Source: Sipunculus nudus
Taxonomy: Eukaryota > Annelida > Sipuncula > Golfingiida > Sipunculidae
Assembly: GCA_026874595.1 (NCBI GenBank)
Contig: CM049316.1
Coordinates: 69,675,676-69,739,675 of the forward strand
Direction of reading: 5' to 3'
DNA length: 64,000 bases
Below, piece after piece: positions 36,529-48,359 of the stretch (positions are counted from its first letter, which is position 1; the number at the start of each line of letters is the position of its first letter). The translations under genes and the position numbers were made by a program. Below the pieces are notes generated by a model, which worked only from the letters and a program-made list of their open reading frames with translations, had not been told where the DNA came from and made no database searches.

Positions 36529-38772
36529 CAAGGGACCCATGGGTCACGGCGCTCAGCTGATCGTGATTGGACTATAAATGTTTCTCCACTGTGATACTAT
36601 ATCGAATCGATAAAGCTTATGAATATCATGGACATGTTGGGCTATTATAAAGGAATGTAATGTAATATGTGAGTAAATGATAAATAAAATTACCTGACTG
36701 GTGGATTAATAGAGTAAAATATTTATTTATTTATTTGGGAGGGGTTGAAAATAGTGATATATTTGAGCAAATATGAATGCAATGACAGCAGTAATAAGCA
36801 GTAGTAGAATGATGATAAGGCTATTTGTTGAAGGATCTTAAGTGAATGGTAGTCTGCAAGCTTTCAATTTGACAGATATGATGTTATGATTAACTATGCT
36901 GATGAAGTGATTTATGAATTTGTGACTGTATGACACAATATCTCTTTAGTCTTGACAAGGTACATTATTGTGATGCCCACTATGTCTACATATTACACAA
37001 TATTGACATAATTTCTGGCATGTACATAGGTACCTATGGACGAATAGTTATATACAAAATATTAAAGTATGAATATATCTGATTCATCTTGTTCTTGCTT
37101 ACTGAGGCTGACTTTGGGATGGGGTTTGGAGAGGAGAAAAGTGAGGGCAGCACAAAGGTGGATGTAGAAATATTCTAGTGTAATGTTTTTCATTTATATA
37201 AGAATATGAAAAGCTAAGAGGAAAGGGGCCCTCCTACTTGGTTATAGTAAAGTTCTAAATATATGATTGCAAACTAATACTATGACAAGACTGTCATGAA
37301 GAAAAACAGTAAAAGTTTTGAGATACTGTGATGCATTTGAAAATTTACAGATGGACAGGCAAGTGGACAGAATGGACTAATACCTTTATTTCACTTTCAA
37401 GGGAATAATGCATTTAATTTTATATATAAGCCTATTTTTTAAAGCATATCCACTTTTTCCATTAAGAAGTTTTTATCTGAATCATTTTTTTTTATTTACA
37501 GGTTTTATAAATTTTGAATATAAAAAACTGAAAATATAACTTAAAATATTAGAATTGTTGCAAAAGTTGCAATCATTATATATACAAAGTAAAAAACTGA
37601 AACTATAAGTTAAAATATTAGAATTGTTGCAAAAGCTGCAATCTTCATATATCCAGAGTGTAGCTCATTTTGGTCATATTATGCATACACATATATTTTA
37701 TTATTTTTAAATCATAAATGTTTAAACTGAATTTAAAAGAAAATAATGCCACAACATGGTATCTACAAGAATATTCCTTGAATCACTATTAAAAAGTTTT
37801 GCACATTGGAGTTTTCAGTACATGCTTAATTTTTCACCAAAATAAAATAAGATTCAGTAAATTTATATAAAAAAAAACATCTTTTAAAATAAAGTATACA
37901 CACTGTTGGTTGAATGAGGGACAAACAATATCATTGTGCTAATTTCTATCCCAGTTTTAATTTATTACTGGAATTAATAGTCAATTTCACACCTGGTGAA
38001 GTTTTTACTCTTCTGAAGTAAGGAATTACTTATCTGATGAACATACACACTTTCATAGCAATACACCACTTTGTGGACACAATTAAATGTACACTTTAAT
38101 AACTGTAACCCTGGTGGTACAATACAAAATCTAAAATGTAGCATAGCCTAGAATAAGAATGAATCAGATACAGAAAATAATAACATTCATCTAGTTTATG
38201 CACCATCGGGGGGGGGGGGGGGAGTGCAGGACAGAGGGGAAGCCTGCTGGTAGTGGCCAAGCTGAGCCAAGGTAAGCTGCCTGGGGTGGGTTACATAATG
38301 CAAGTGAAGGCTGTACTACTAGGTGGGCTAGATGTAAACAACACTTGACATGGTGTATGAAAACGTGAATAAAAGCTATTCTTTCCAATCAATTTCTTTG
38401 AAATTTCAGATTTTAAAAGATTAAATCCTTATGTATATATGCTGTGAAAATTAAATCAACAGTGCCAAAGTTGGACAAAATTTAAGGTATTGATTTTTTA
38501 TTTATGCTAATAACTTGAAAAATTTGCAAAATTCAGATCTAATTTTGGGTAAACAATTGAATCTTGATTAAATAAAGTTATATTCCTGAAAAAAAGTCCC
38601 TAGGTTCAGCAATTCTCATGTTAGGTGAGTAAATATATTTCCTGATTTTTTTTTTTAATTTCATTATATTTTGGCCCATAACTTCAAAATAATACCCAAT
38701 ACTGACCTAAGTTTTGGTATGTTCATAGAAAATGTATAAAAAATGTGAATACTAAATATGATCAAAAACAGA
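36529..38772 (-). mobile_element. Hel-A element in reverse orientation, 5' truncated
   Basis: Read on the minus strand it ends GATCAGCTGAGC...GACCCATGGGTC...CCCTTG at 36,529. The paralogue at 26,130 reads through this point. Bases 37,190-37,720 are the reverse complement of bases ~1-540. A poly-G (poly-C on the element strand) tract lies near 38,210. The 5' terminal repeat is missing where it meets Hel-D sequence at about 38,773. Confidence 0.6.
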
Positions 38773-39625
38773 TCAGTGGTTTGACCAGTTACAGATCGAG
38801 TTCGCGTTTTGTCCCAGTTGACATACTTTTGTACGTTTTACGGCTCCTTAACTTAGAAAATTTCATGAAAAATATAAATTTTCATGACAAATACACATGT
38901 ACTGACTTTTTCGCAATACCTGCAGATATTGGCCTGATTTTTGGTGTGTGGGCAGATAATGACCAGTTACAGATCGAGTTCATGTTTTGTCCAAGTTGAC
39001 CTACTTTTGACCATTTGACAGTGCTCTAACATAGAACATTTAATAAAAAAAGTGCACATGTACGGACTTTTTTTCGCAATGCCTGCAGATACGGGCCTGA
39101 TTTTTGGTGTGTAGGCAGATAATGACCAGTTACAGATCAAGTTTTTGTTTTGTCTCAGTTGACCTACTTTTGACCATTTGACTGCTCCTGAACATTCATG
39201 AAAAATAGAAACTTTCATGACAAATGCATATGTACCAACTTTTTTTCCTCAATGCCTGCAGATACCACCCTGATTTTTTAAGTGTGGGCAGATAATGACA
39301 GTTACAGATCGAGTTCGCGTTTCATCCCGGTTGACCAACTTTTGATTGTTTTACGGCTCCTAAACATAGAAAGTTTCATGAAAGACAGAAATTTTTATGG
39401 AAAATGCACATGTATGGACTTTTTTTCACAGTGCCTGCAGATACTGGCCTGATTTTTGGTGTGTTGCTTGATCATGACCTTTAACAGATCGAGTTTGCAT
39501 TTTGCCCTTGTTGACCTACTTTTGACCATATGACACCTCCTGAACTTAAAACATTTTTCAAAATTTACCAAATGTTTCTAATTTGCCCCAGGCGGGGGCA
39601 TTCGTGTCGTTCCTACACATCTAGT
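38773..39625 (+). mobile_element. Hel-D element, 5' truncated
   Basis: Begins inside a unit ('tttgaccagttacagatcgag') and ends CAGGCGGGGGCATTCG...ACACATCTAGT. It contains four to five of the ~180-bp units. Its 3' subterminal repeat GGCGGGGGCAT is a perfect complement of the Hel-D 5' end. Confidence 0.7.
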
Positions 39626-40978
39626 TTCTCTCTATTTTTGATACCACAAAAAGTCTCTATGGAAACCTGAAATTAAGTCTGTGTTACTCTTATCCTCCGA
39701 GCTATTGGGCTCAGAATAATTAAAATTTTGATACAAAAGCTCAAGTATCTGAATAACTAAAGCATTGATCATCATGATTTTGTGCATGAATATTAATCAT
39801 GGAGTGTTCCATCAGTTCCTGCAAACTGGTGGCGCCACGTATATTTTGATAATTTTTTCGATTTTTTTTTTTGTCTATTTTTGATACCTTCAAAGAAGCT
39901 GTAATCTGTTAACAGCGCACAAATCGTAACCGCTGGACCTGGTATCTTCTAAATTGTCATCAAAGGAGCTCCATCAAAAGTCTCCATGGAAATCTGAAAT
40001 TAGTCTCTGTTACCCATATCCTCCAAGCTATGGGTCTCATAATTACCGCCCAGAATAATTAAAATGTGAAACAAAAACTCTGCTTTAGTTTCCAGAGAAC
40101 TCCTCTGAGACCCTTGGTCTGATCTTTCTGAAACCCAGCGTAGTTTTTCCTTCACCTATGTGGTTGGACCTTACAAAGACAGGTGGCACCACCAGCAATC
40201 CTTTCTGTACAGTATGAATCTGGGTGTCTTTGAGATAACAGCCCAGATCTCAGGACTGGCTGAATGTATTGTGCTGAAACTCTGCATGTCCATAGACCTT
40301 GGATCTCTTAATTGTGACTGGTGGCGCCACCTATATTACTTTTTGCGAAGTTTTTCTGTTCGTCTTAGTGGTTCTTCAATGTATTGGGTTGATGTGTGCA
40401 TGTTCATGGATCCTCAAGACCTACATCTCGTGAACAAGACTGATGGAGCTACCTGCAAACATTTTCCTGTGGCATCCATCAGTACATGTGCTTTTGGTGA
40501 TAACTGCTCATATCTCAGGAATGGTTCAAGATATTGGTATGAAATTAGGCATGTCCACATACTTGGAAAGTTTTCTCATAAGCCAGACAGGTGGCGCAAC
40601 CTACTTTCCTGGTTTTGTAGAATAAAAAAAGCACATTTCTCATGAGTGATTTGCCGTATTTGCCTGAATTGGTGCATACCCAAAGATCTTAGACTCCTCC
40701 AAATTGTACTCAAGACTGGTGGTGCCATCTGCAATAGTTTTCTTGTGGCATCTATCCATACATGTGTTTGCGTCAAAATTGCTCATATTTTAGGAGTGGT
40801 TCAATGTATTGGTCTGAAATTTGGCATATCATCAATCTTGGAGAGTTTCCTCATAAACCAGGCATTTCTAAGGACTCTTCACAAAATTCATGATTTTTTT
40901 TTGCACTCAGGCAATCATTTTGTTCATTGTTCAACATTCCATGAATTCAGCTGAGCGTCATGGCCCATGGGCCACTAG
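39626..40978 (+). mobile_element. Hel-A-variant 3' portion with tandem units
   Basis: Tandem units like those at 19,126, followed by 'ggtggcgccacctatattac' and 'caggtggcgcaacctac' units. It ends ATTCAGCTGAGC, palindrome TGGCCCATGGGCCA and CTAGT at 40,978. The ORFs at 40,160-40,954 are repeat read-through. Confidence 0.6.
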
Positions 40979-41063
40979 TTACAGGAGTACCCTTAGCAAA
41001 AAACGAGCTTGCCGCGCACTGTTGCTGCAAACTTGCTGCAGGCTTGCTGCAACCAATGTTCCC

Positions 41064-41560
41064 GCAGCCCTTTTCCTGCAGCCTTCTCGCACACTTTCCC
41101 GCAGCCTTCTCGCACACTTCCTGCAGCCTTGCACACTTCCTGCAGCTTCTCGCACACTTTCCCGCAGCCTTCTCGCACACTTTCCTGCAGCCTTCTTGCA
41201 CACTTTCACGCAGCCTTCTCGCACAGTTCCTGCAGCCTTGCACACTTTCTGCAGCTTCTCGCACACTTTCCCGCAGCTTTGCAGCAACCTTGCAGCAAGG
41301 TCACAGTTTGCCATGCAAATTAGTTTGCGGCAACCTTGCTGCAGGCTTGCTGCAACCAATGTTCCCGCAGCCCTTTTCCTGCAGCCTTCTCGCACACTTT
41401 TCTGCAGCCTTCTCGCACACTTCCTGCAGCCTCGCACACTTTCCTGCAGCCTTCTCGCACACTTTCCCGCAGCCTTCTTGCACACTTTCCCGCAGCTTTC
41501 TCGCACACTTCCTGCAGCCTTGCACACTTTCTGCAGCTTCTCGCACACTTTCCCACAGCA
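41064..41560. repeat. ~23-bp satellite with higher-order duplication
   Basis: Tandem units based on CCTGCAGCCTTCTCGCACAC. Two larger blocks (about 41,034-41,290 and 41,337-41,560) begin with the same TGCAGGCTTGCTGCAACC segment, so the array was duplicated as a block. It is open in many frames on both strands because the unit lacks stops; none of these ORFs is credible. Confidence 0.85.
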
Positions 41561-42675
41561 GGGGCCAATTAGATAGCAGCCATGATATGTATAAACAATA
41601 GCACGTGGGCTCAGTTATTGTGTACAAGCAGACATGCCATGTCATTAGTCAGTGACTGTCTCTGCTCCAAATATAAATGCAGGTACTCAACAGAACAAGC
41701 TCTCATGAAACTCCATTTAATTTGCACATACAATTAAACCTTAATCCATAATGGCTTTTAAATATAAACCAAACTTAATCAAGCTTTGTTAGAAATTACA
41801 CCTTGATGAATATGAATCAGAGTACACACTACACAGTCACACAAATCCTGCATGAAGTTGTGTAGCTACATAGCTGACTAAAAGTTCTTGGTGAGTATAT
41901 TGTCAGGCCAAGGACTGGAAACATGAACCACAAAGTGACATTGGGTTACTTCAATATTGTTAGGAATTTCCCGTTTACTTAGGGTGACATCTATAGACAT
42001 AGGTCAAACAGAATTTAGCAAATCAACTTTAAATGAAGCTTAGCCTGAGAATTTTAAAGTTTGTGTGAAGATGAAAACAAAACCTTATTTAAAGTTACTG
42101 TTTCATATTCAAATCAATAAAACTCAAAATGCATTGGAATTCAATAAATGCATGATATACACGTTAACCACAGAATTGTTTTCATGCTGCCTTTGATATA
42201 TCTGCCTTCCAGCTTGAAAACATCTTTCAATCCCACCATTAATCTTAGACTTAGTTTTTACTTTTCCACAAAATAAAATTTAATACTACACTTTCTGTGT
42301 ATAAAATTACTTGAGGAAAAATCAATCTTATCAGTGCTGGGCAGCCCTTTATCAATGCTTGCTGCGGCATCCCTTAGGGTACAAATATGTAGTTCAAACT
42401 TACTAGTGGTAGTAACATAACACCCTCTCTTTGTTCCTCCCATCAACTAATTGTATGTTCTAATTAATCCAATGAGTCCTCTGAACATGCTGGATCTGTT
42501 GAATGTTACTCTAACTTGAGCTATTTGGCACAGATCTTCATAATTTATAGAAGAGCTAACAAAGCACTGTCTTTTACTAATTTTGCAAAAATGGCTGCCT
42601 TTCCCTCCAAAATCAGTTTAGCCAATCACAGCAGGGTAAGACAGGAAATAGTAGAGCAAATAAAACTGTAAAAGA

Positions 42676-42862
42676 CTGCGGCTAGCTGCAACCCTCCCGC
42701 AGCCTTCCTGCGCACAGCATCCAGTTAACTCTATGAAGCTGCGGCTAGCCGCAACCCTCCTGCAGCCTCCCTGCACACAGTATTAAAATACTCTATAGGA
42801 CTGCGGCTAGCCGCAACCCTCCCACAACCTTCCAGCACACAATTCAGATTTGCTGCACACTT
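42676..42862. repeat. ~62-bp tandem triplicate
   Basis: Three units begin CTGCGGCTAGC at 42,676, 42,739 and 42,801, each followed by CGCAACCCTCC-like and CAGCCT-CCTGCRCACA-like blocks. A degenerate fourth copy lies at about 42,888. The unit contains the palindrome GCGGCTAGCCGC in two copies. Confidence 0.8.
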
Positions 42863-43006
42863 TCCTGCAGCCTTTGCCAGGCAACGGGAAGCATGCAACT
42901 AGCCGCAGCCTTCCTGCACACTCTTCTTGCAGCCTATTTTGGTTTCTGCTGCTTTGCAGCACGGTTGCAGCAAAGCAGCGGCAAACTTTTCATTTTGCTA
43001 AGGGTA

Positions 43007-44620
43007 ATTGTCTTTACCTGAGAAATAAAATTAAAAAAAAAATAGTTTTTGATAAAGTTTGCAATTGTCTTAATCTTTTTTTGTAAAGACATTGGTCTAA
43101 TTCATAAGGCAAATTTGTATTTAATTTTCTAAGAGAGGAATGATATTTTGCCAATGTCTTGTATTATTTAACTGGTGTCATATCCTTAAGTTTTTTATTT
43201 CAGATCAGTTAACATGATTGTGACAGAGTTGAAAATGTGTTTTACTGAGCTTTGGATGATTGTTATTTTAAAAAAAGACTGCTTTTTAAGCTTTTATGTG
43301 TTAGTGAAATAAGACATCTCTACCTACGTGCTACAAATTTAAGCCAGATATGACAAAAATTTTTTGACCAAGCAGTATCACCAAGTTGCCCATTTACTGT
43401 GGAATGACAGTAAATATATCTGGGTATGGATTGCATAGGTGGTGGGTAGGTTTGAAGAGAAACAAGTTGCAAATGTTGGACGAGACATGATGGAAGTGGG
43501 TCCACAAGGAATGAAAAAATGATTTGGTGTGAAGGCAGGTTTATCATTTTGATGAACTGTATGTGGATAAATTAGGGACGTATGTGTGAGTTGTGATATC
43601 TTCAAACCTGGCTCATTATCAGTCTTTGATATTAATGAGGTCATTATAACATCATTATAGTTGAATTTTACTAGTCAGAACACATGATATCCAGTCTTAA
43701 AAAGAAGGATAGACATACTGGTACTTTGTGCTATTTACATACCATCTAGGAATGTCAAATTTACATGAGTGTTTTCTCATTGACATATTGTGTCATTGGC
43801 CAATATTTCTTTATAAACCACTTTCTTACTCTTGTACACAATAAGGAAATAGCTAAAAATTCATAAGTTGAGAGCAGTGGTACAAAGAAAGCAAACGGTT
43901 TGTTATATTTTCTGGTTAATGGGAATCTTTAAAACTGAATAATGTTATTTACTGGTAAAGTTATTGACTTAAGAGAATCTATGAGGGTGTTTGGGGTGCC
44001 AGTTGACTTAACCATGAACTCTATGAGTATGAGCCTTAATCAGGCACTGTATTTATTCGGTGAATAATCAGGAGAAGAGCAGTTGTGAACAATCAACAAG
44101 TTACTATTGGCAAAATAAACTTTCAATCAAATGAATAAGAGCAAAATTTGCTGAATTTCAGCAACTCTCCCAAACAGACCACATTATAGTCTCTGTACCA
44201 GTACCTGTGTTGGCATGTTTAATTATTTTCTTCGAAGTGTCTCATATGAAATTACATTCAATGATAAACTGAAACACGTCCCCATCAACATTCACCCCTT
44301 GGTTGAAACAGAAATTACATACCAGTAACCAGTTTGTTTTTAAAAATATTGTCTTCTATCCATTTCAGTCTCAAAGTCATATTGTGAACACCTTAATCTT
44401 GACAGACAGTGTCTATATCTCATACTAGTCACACAAGACAGATATTGAATCTTTCATTTAGTTAAAAAAATAATGCATGCAATGAAAACTCTCAATGTTC
44501 AAAACTTTTATTTTTTTTTGGGGGGGGGGATAATTATTTAAAGAATAATCCTGAAGATGTCATGTTGGATTAAGTGATATATTCTTTAAAGAAATATCTT
44601 TTAAATTCATTTTAAATATT
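43007..44620. other. Unassigned, no gene seen
   Basis: About 1.6 kb without visible repeats or supported genes. The minus ORFs at 43,320-43,644 have no recognisable domain. It may be host DNA. Confidence 0.4.
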
Positions 44621-45243
44621 TTGTGATTAAAAAATTATAAATATATATGTATGCATAATTTGACTTGATGTGGGCCAAACTAAGGATAAATAATGATGCA
44701 ACTTACAATTCTGAATTGTACTTCAAAATTTGTTTTAGTGCAAATTTATAAAATTTGTAAATACAAAAATTAAGATGGAAAACTCAGAAAATTAATATGC
44801 TAAAAAATACTATTTTTTCCTTATTGAAACATTAAATTGTTCCAGGTTACAAGTTTTAAATAATACAGAGTGCAAGTGTAATGTACACCTGACTGGCTTG
44901 TTTAAACTTTCTTATCACATTAAGTTTGTGCTTATTTGAAAATAAATAATTATTATTTTTTACTGAAAATTTTATTTCAGTTATAAAGTAAATTGTATTA
45001 TTTTACTTGACCTTATGTGCATCATTGAATAATTTTCAGGGTTTCATATGTTCCCAACGGATATATTTGCATTCATATTATAGTCACTTAGTTAAAATAC
45101 TGAAACTTTTACAAATACATGTTTGTGATTATGAGAGCTCCCCAGTCTGTAATAAAAGTACAATCAACACAATCTTTAGTATTTTATAAAAATATTCTCA
45201 GAATAATTTTAGCTGAGTGCTGTTACCCACATATCCATTGTTA
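44621..45243 (+). mobile_element. Hel-A 3' remnant
   Basis: The start matches bases 1-60 ('atatatatgtatgcataat'). It ends with a degenerate TTTAGCTGAGTGCTGTTACCC terminus near 45,243. Confidence 0.45.
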
Positions 45244-45267
45244 TTTCAATCTATCACATATACTAAG

Positions 45268-46625
45268 TTTTTAGCTCAGCTGACTGTAAGTTATCTGAGG
45301 CATAGGTACGGTGCTTCGTCCATCCTCTGTCTGGCTGTCCATAAGCAGGGCACAAATCATAACTGTTGACCCTAGAACTCTGTAACTCAAAATCTAGGAA
45401 GGACAATGAAAAATCTCCTTGAATACCTGAAATTAGGTCACTGCAACCAATATGCTTCGAGCTGTGTGGCTTGTAAGTACACCCCCCCCCCTCCCCCACA
45501 GAATAATAAAAAATAATTTAATCCAAACCTCCAATATCTTGATAATTATTGCACAGATATTCATGAATCTTGCCTTGAATATTGACCATGACTAGTTTTG
45601 TCAGTTCCAGAAAGGTGTTGGCGCCACCTGTATTTTTTCTTATTTTTAAAAATATATTTTTGGATTTTTTTACTATAAAATGGCAACAATAAGTCAGTTT
45701 CTCTCAGCTTTGATTCCATCTAATGTCCCAAAACCTTTTGTGTTTATTGATCACAAGTGGATGCCCTATAGTATTCACCTTGTCTGTCCATCTGTTCATC
45801 TAGCTGTCTGCCTGTCTGTCTGTCCATCCATCCGTCCACACAAATTTGTTTCCAGATGATAAATCCAGGTTTGATTGAAATAAAGATTTGACTTTAATAT
45901 GTCCCACCAATAAAGCAAGGACCTATATGATTTTTGGGTCATGAGGTCAAAGGTCAAGGTCACAAGACTCACTTATATAAAAAGATTATGGTTGCATTTA
46001 AAGGAAACTTTTCATCCCAAACTTTCCATCTTTTGCATTTAGCGGACTTGCCATTATGACGAAAGCATAAATGAATTTGGGGTCACAAGGTCAAAGGTCA
46101 AGGTCACATGGGCCATCTGTTGACAAATTAGTTTCCAGATGGTAACTCTAGTTTAGTTTGACATATTGGATTCAAACTTACTCATATATGGCTCACCACT
46201 GCTAAAACCCTGTCCAAGGGCCAAAGGTCAAGGTCACAGGGCCCAATTCTTTAAAAAGAATGTGTATGCATGTCAAACCAAACCTTTCATCACAAAACTT
46301 CCATCTTCAAGATATTGCTCACCTGCCAGTAGGGGATGATTCTTTCCAGTTTTGGGGTCGTAGGGTCATCCATTCACAAATTAGTTTATGGATGATTATC
46401 CTGCTTTGGATAGATAGATTTAATTGGCTTCAAACGTGATTTAATAATGATGCACCATTTAAGTAAAACAATTTTGATTTTCAGGGTCCAGATGTCAAAG
46501 GACAATAAGTTATCAGATGTTTTGGTCATAAGGTCAAGGTCACAGGACTTTCACTTTGTAAAAAAAGTTAAAAAATATTCTTACAGACAAATTCAGCTGA
46601 GCATTGAGACCCATGGGTCCCTAGT
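45268..46625 (+). mobile_element. Hel-A variant, complete, with AGGTCA arrays
   Basis: Starts TTTTTAGCTCAGCTGACTG and ends ATTCAGCTGAGC...GACCCATGGGTC...CCTAGT. Both the 5' repeat and the 3' palindrome are present. About four internal units each carry AGGTCA direct repeats. There is no transposase ORF. Confidence 0.7.
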
Positions 46626-46859
46626 TTATTAAGTAATGTTAAACTAACTTATTAACATCTTTAAATGAAATGAGATACAAAGTTTGAATAGCTTTGACCT
46701 CTGACCAGTTCTTCAGAAATTGGAAGTAAAATTATTGGTAAATTCTCCCACAATTGAAAAGAAAACATGAATTTGGTTGTAGTCATTACTAGCTGCATTA
46801 AATGCAGCGATATCCAGGACCCTGGATACCGCCGCATAAAAAGCTTTCATTTCAACACA

Positions 46860-47671
46860 TCAAATCTGCTTTAAAAAGGCAGTAACCTTGATCTTCTCAG
46901 CATTCTTGATCCATTTACACAGCGTGTTGGCGTGGATGTTGAAGACCTTTGCAATCTTTGCCTGGGTCTTGCCACAACGTTCAACTCCGACCAGTACTTC
47001 GTACTTCTGCTCAAGCTTACGCTTAGCAGGCCGCGACGCCAATGCAAACAGGACACAAACAATATGAAAGTGATGCAGTAATACTGTGTAACGTGATCTA
47101 TAGTAAATTAGAGTCCGTCTGATATAGATCTCATCAAAGGTAAGGATCGGATTATGTTTGGTTTATCAATAACTATTTATTGATTCTTTTTCGACGAGAG
47201 AAGAAAGGCGTGATAATGAGTGACTAATTGGCCAAACAAGAAAACAACAGACTAGGTATGTTAGCCATCGCGCTTGATGAGTAAGATCCTAACCGGTATT
47301 AATTATTTAACTAGACATCGCGGCCGTAGGTATGATTGTTGGACCGTGCACACTTGTTGTCCAAACATTAAAGCGGAATGACCTTGAGTCGACAGAGCCA
47401 TCGCGCTTGATATTTATGACTGCTCATCACGGCCCTATCATGATTGACTGGCCCTGTACAACTGTTATCCAATCATGACTTCGAGTTAAGCGATAGAAAT
47501 ACTTGCTAGGGACCAACAAAACACCTCGACACATCCGGTTTTTCGACACATCCGACTACAACACAAGCGGAGTTAAATTAGTAAGGTTTTAACTACTTTT
47601 TGCAGGGACCTCACGTTTGACTTCGATATATGCGGGAATTCCACTTAACCGAGTTCGACACAACGGTTTCA

Positions 47672-47674
<3 letters not shown>
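46860..47674 (-). pseudogene. Pogo/Tigger-like transposase remnant with one TIR
   Basis: On the minus strand the element begins CAGTGAAACCGTTG at 47,674, flanked by TA, as in Tc1/mariner-pogo elements. An ORF at 47,042-46,860 encodes 60 residues resembling the CENP-B/Psq N-terminal helix-turn-helix (MASRPAKRKLEQKYEVL...KTQAKIAKVFNIHANTLCKWI). The rest of the transposase and the other TIR are missing, so this is a truncated copy or a short derivative. The repeat TCGACACATCCG occurs twice between the TIR and the ORF. Confidence 0.6.

Positions 47675-47733
<59 letters not shown>
47675..47733. repeat. (TA)n microsatellite
   Basis: A TA tract of about 57 bp between the pogo-like TIR and the large palindrome. 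Confidence 0.9.
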
Positions 47734-47737
<4 letters not shown>

Positions 47738-47761
47738 CTCTGAAGAAAAACAACACTGTTA

Positions 47762-47809
47762 ATTCACAACAGACTGTTTCACGGGATGCGACCCGATCAT
47801 CAGGTGAAT
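47762..47809 (-). ncRNA. Candidate hammerhead ribozyme (minus strand, mirror copy)
   Basis: The exact reverse complement of the motif at 47,830-47,877, produced by the palindrome. A transcript from either strand would carry one ribozyme-like fold, competing with the long hairpin. Confidence 0.5.
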
Positions 47810-47829
47810 GTGGTTAGAATTCTAACCAC

Positions 47830-47877
47830 ATTCACCTGATGATCGGGTCGCATCCCGTGAAACAGTCTGTTGTGAAT
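47830..47877 (+). ncRNA. Candidate type I hammerhead ribozyme (plus strand)
   Basis: Helix I pairs ATTCAC (47,830-47,835) with GTGAAT (47,872-47,877). CTGATGA is at 47,836-47,842. Helix II pairs CGGG with CCCG across a 6-nt loop. GAA is at 47,859-47,861. Helix III is ACA/TGT with a 3-nt loop, and the cleavage-site base is T at 47,871. The first helix II position is a T-T mismatch, which is atypical. Minimal hammerheads with very short helix III are known in Penelope-like elements of animals; the link here is inference. Confidence 0.5.
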
Positions 47878-47967
47878 TAACAGTGTTGTTTTTCTTCAGA
47901 GTTATACCGCTCTGGCCTAGCTTGTAGGCCATAGAGCACTTTACATCGGAGGGTAACACTACCTTCT

Positions 47968-47971
<4 letters not shown>

Positions 47972-48029
<58 letters not shown>
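47972..48029. repeat. (TA)n microsatellite
   Basis: A TA tract to the right of the palindrome. Between them (47,906-47,971) is a small stem CTCTGGCCTA...TAGGCCATAGAG. Confidence 0.9.
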
Positions 48030-48033
<4 letters not shown>

Positions 48034-48359
48034 CACTTTCACACTGTATATGTGATTATAATCACGCTCCATGAAAATTCTCCGATAATCTCTAGGTTTT
48101 ATATAACAATAGAAAACATGGTGGAAACTTCTGACAAGCATAATTTGATGACTGGGGCAGAAGTTCCTGCAGCTCAAGCTCGACGGACACCTGCAGCACC
48201 TTAACTTATGCAGCTTACATCACTTAATGTTAAATATGAATTATCCTGTGACACTGATACTGTGGTTATAAATGCTTTTAAGACCATGACAATATATGGT
48301 AGCTTTTATTATTGATGGATCATTTTATATTAATAATTATGGCTTTAACCTCCAATAAT

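Larger units (their letters stand above)
40990..43004. mobile_element. DNA transposon with TIRs and TA flanks, satellite-filled
   Basis: Starts CCCTTAGCAAAA (40,990) and ends TTTTGCTAAGGG (43,004), both flanked by TA. The similarity of the ends continues inward (GAGCTTGCCGC against GCGGCAAACTTT). The interior has a ~23-bp satellite, ~1.1 kb of unassigned sequence and a ~62-bp triplicate. No transposase ORF is present, so it is non-autonomous. TA flanks fit Tc1/mariner-like or other TA-targeting superfamilies; I cannot decide which. Confidence 0.7.
47734..47905. repeat. Perfect 172-bp palindrome
   Basis: Two 86-bp arms are exact reverse complements, with the centre at 47,819/47,820 (inside GAATTC) and no spacer. 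It is bordered by (TA)n on the left and, after ~65 bp, on the right. Each arm contains a hammerhead-like motif. The perfection of the arms implies recent origin or continuing correction. Confidence 0.95.

Noticed and set aside
40890..41645. Long overlapping ORFs on both strands (up to 228 codons)
   Set aside because: They arise from a ~23-bp satellite that lacks stop codons in most frames. The predicted proteins are Cys/Ala/Phe repeats with no domain.
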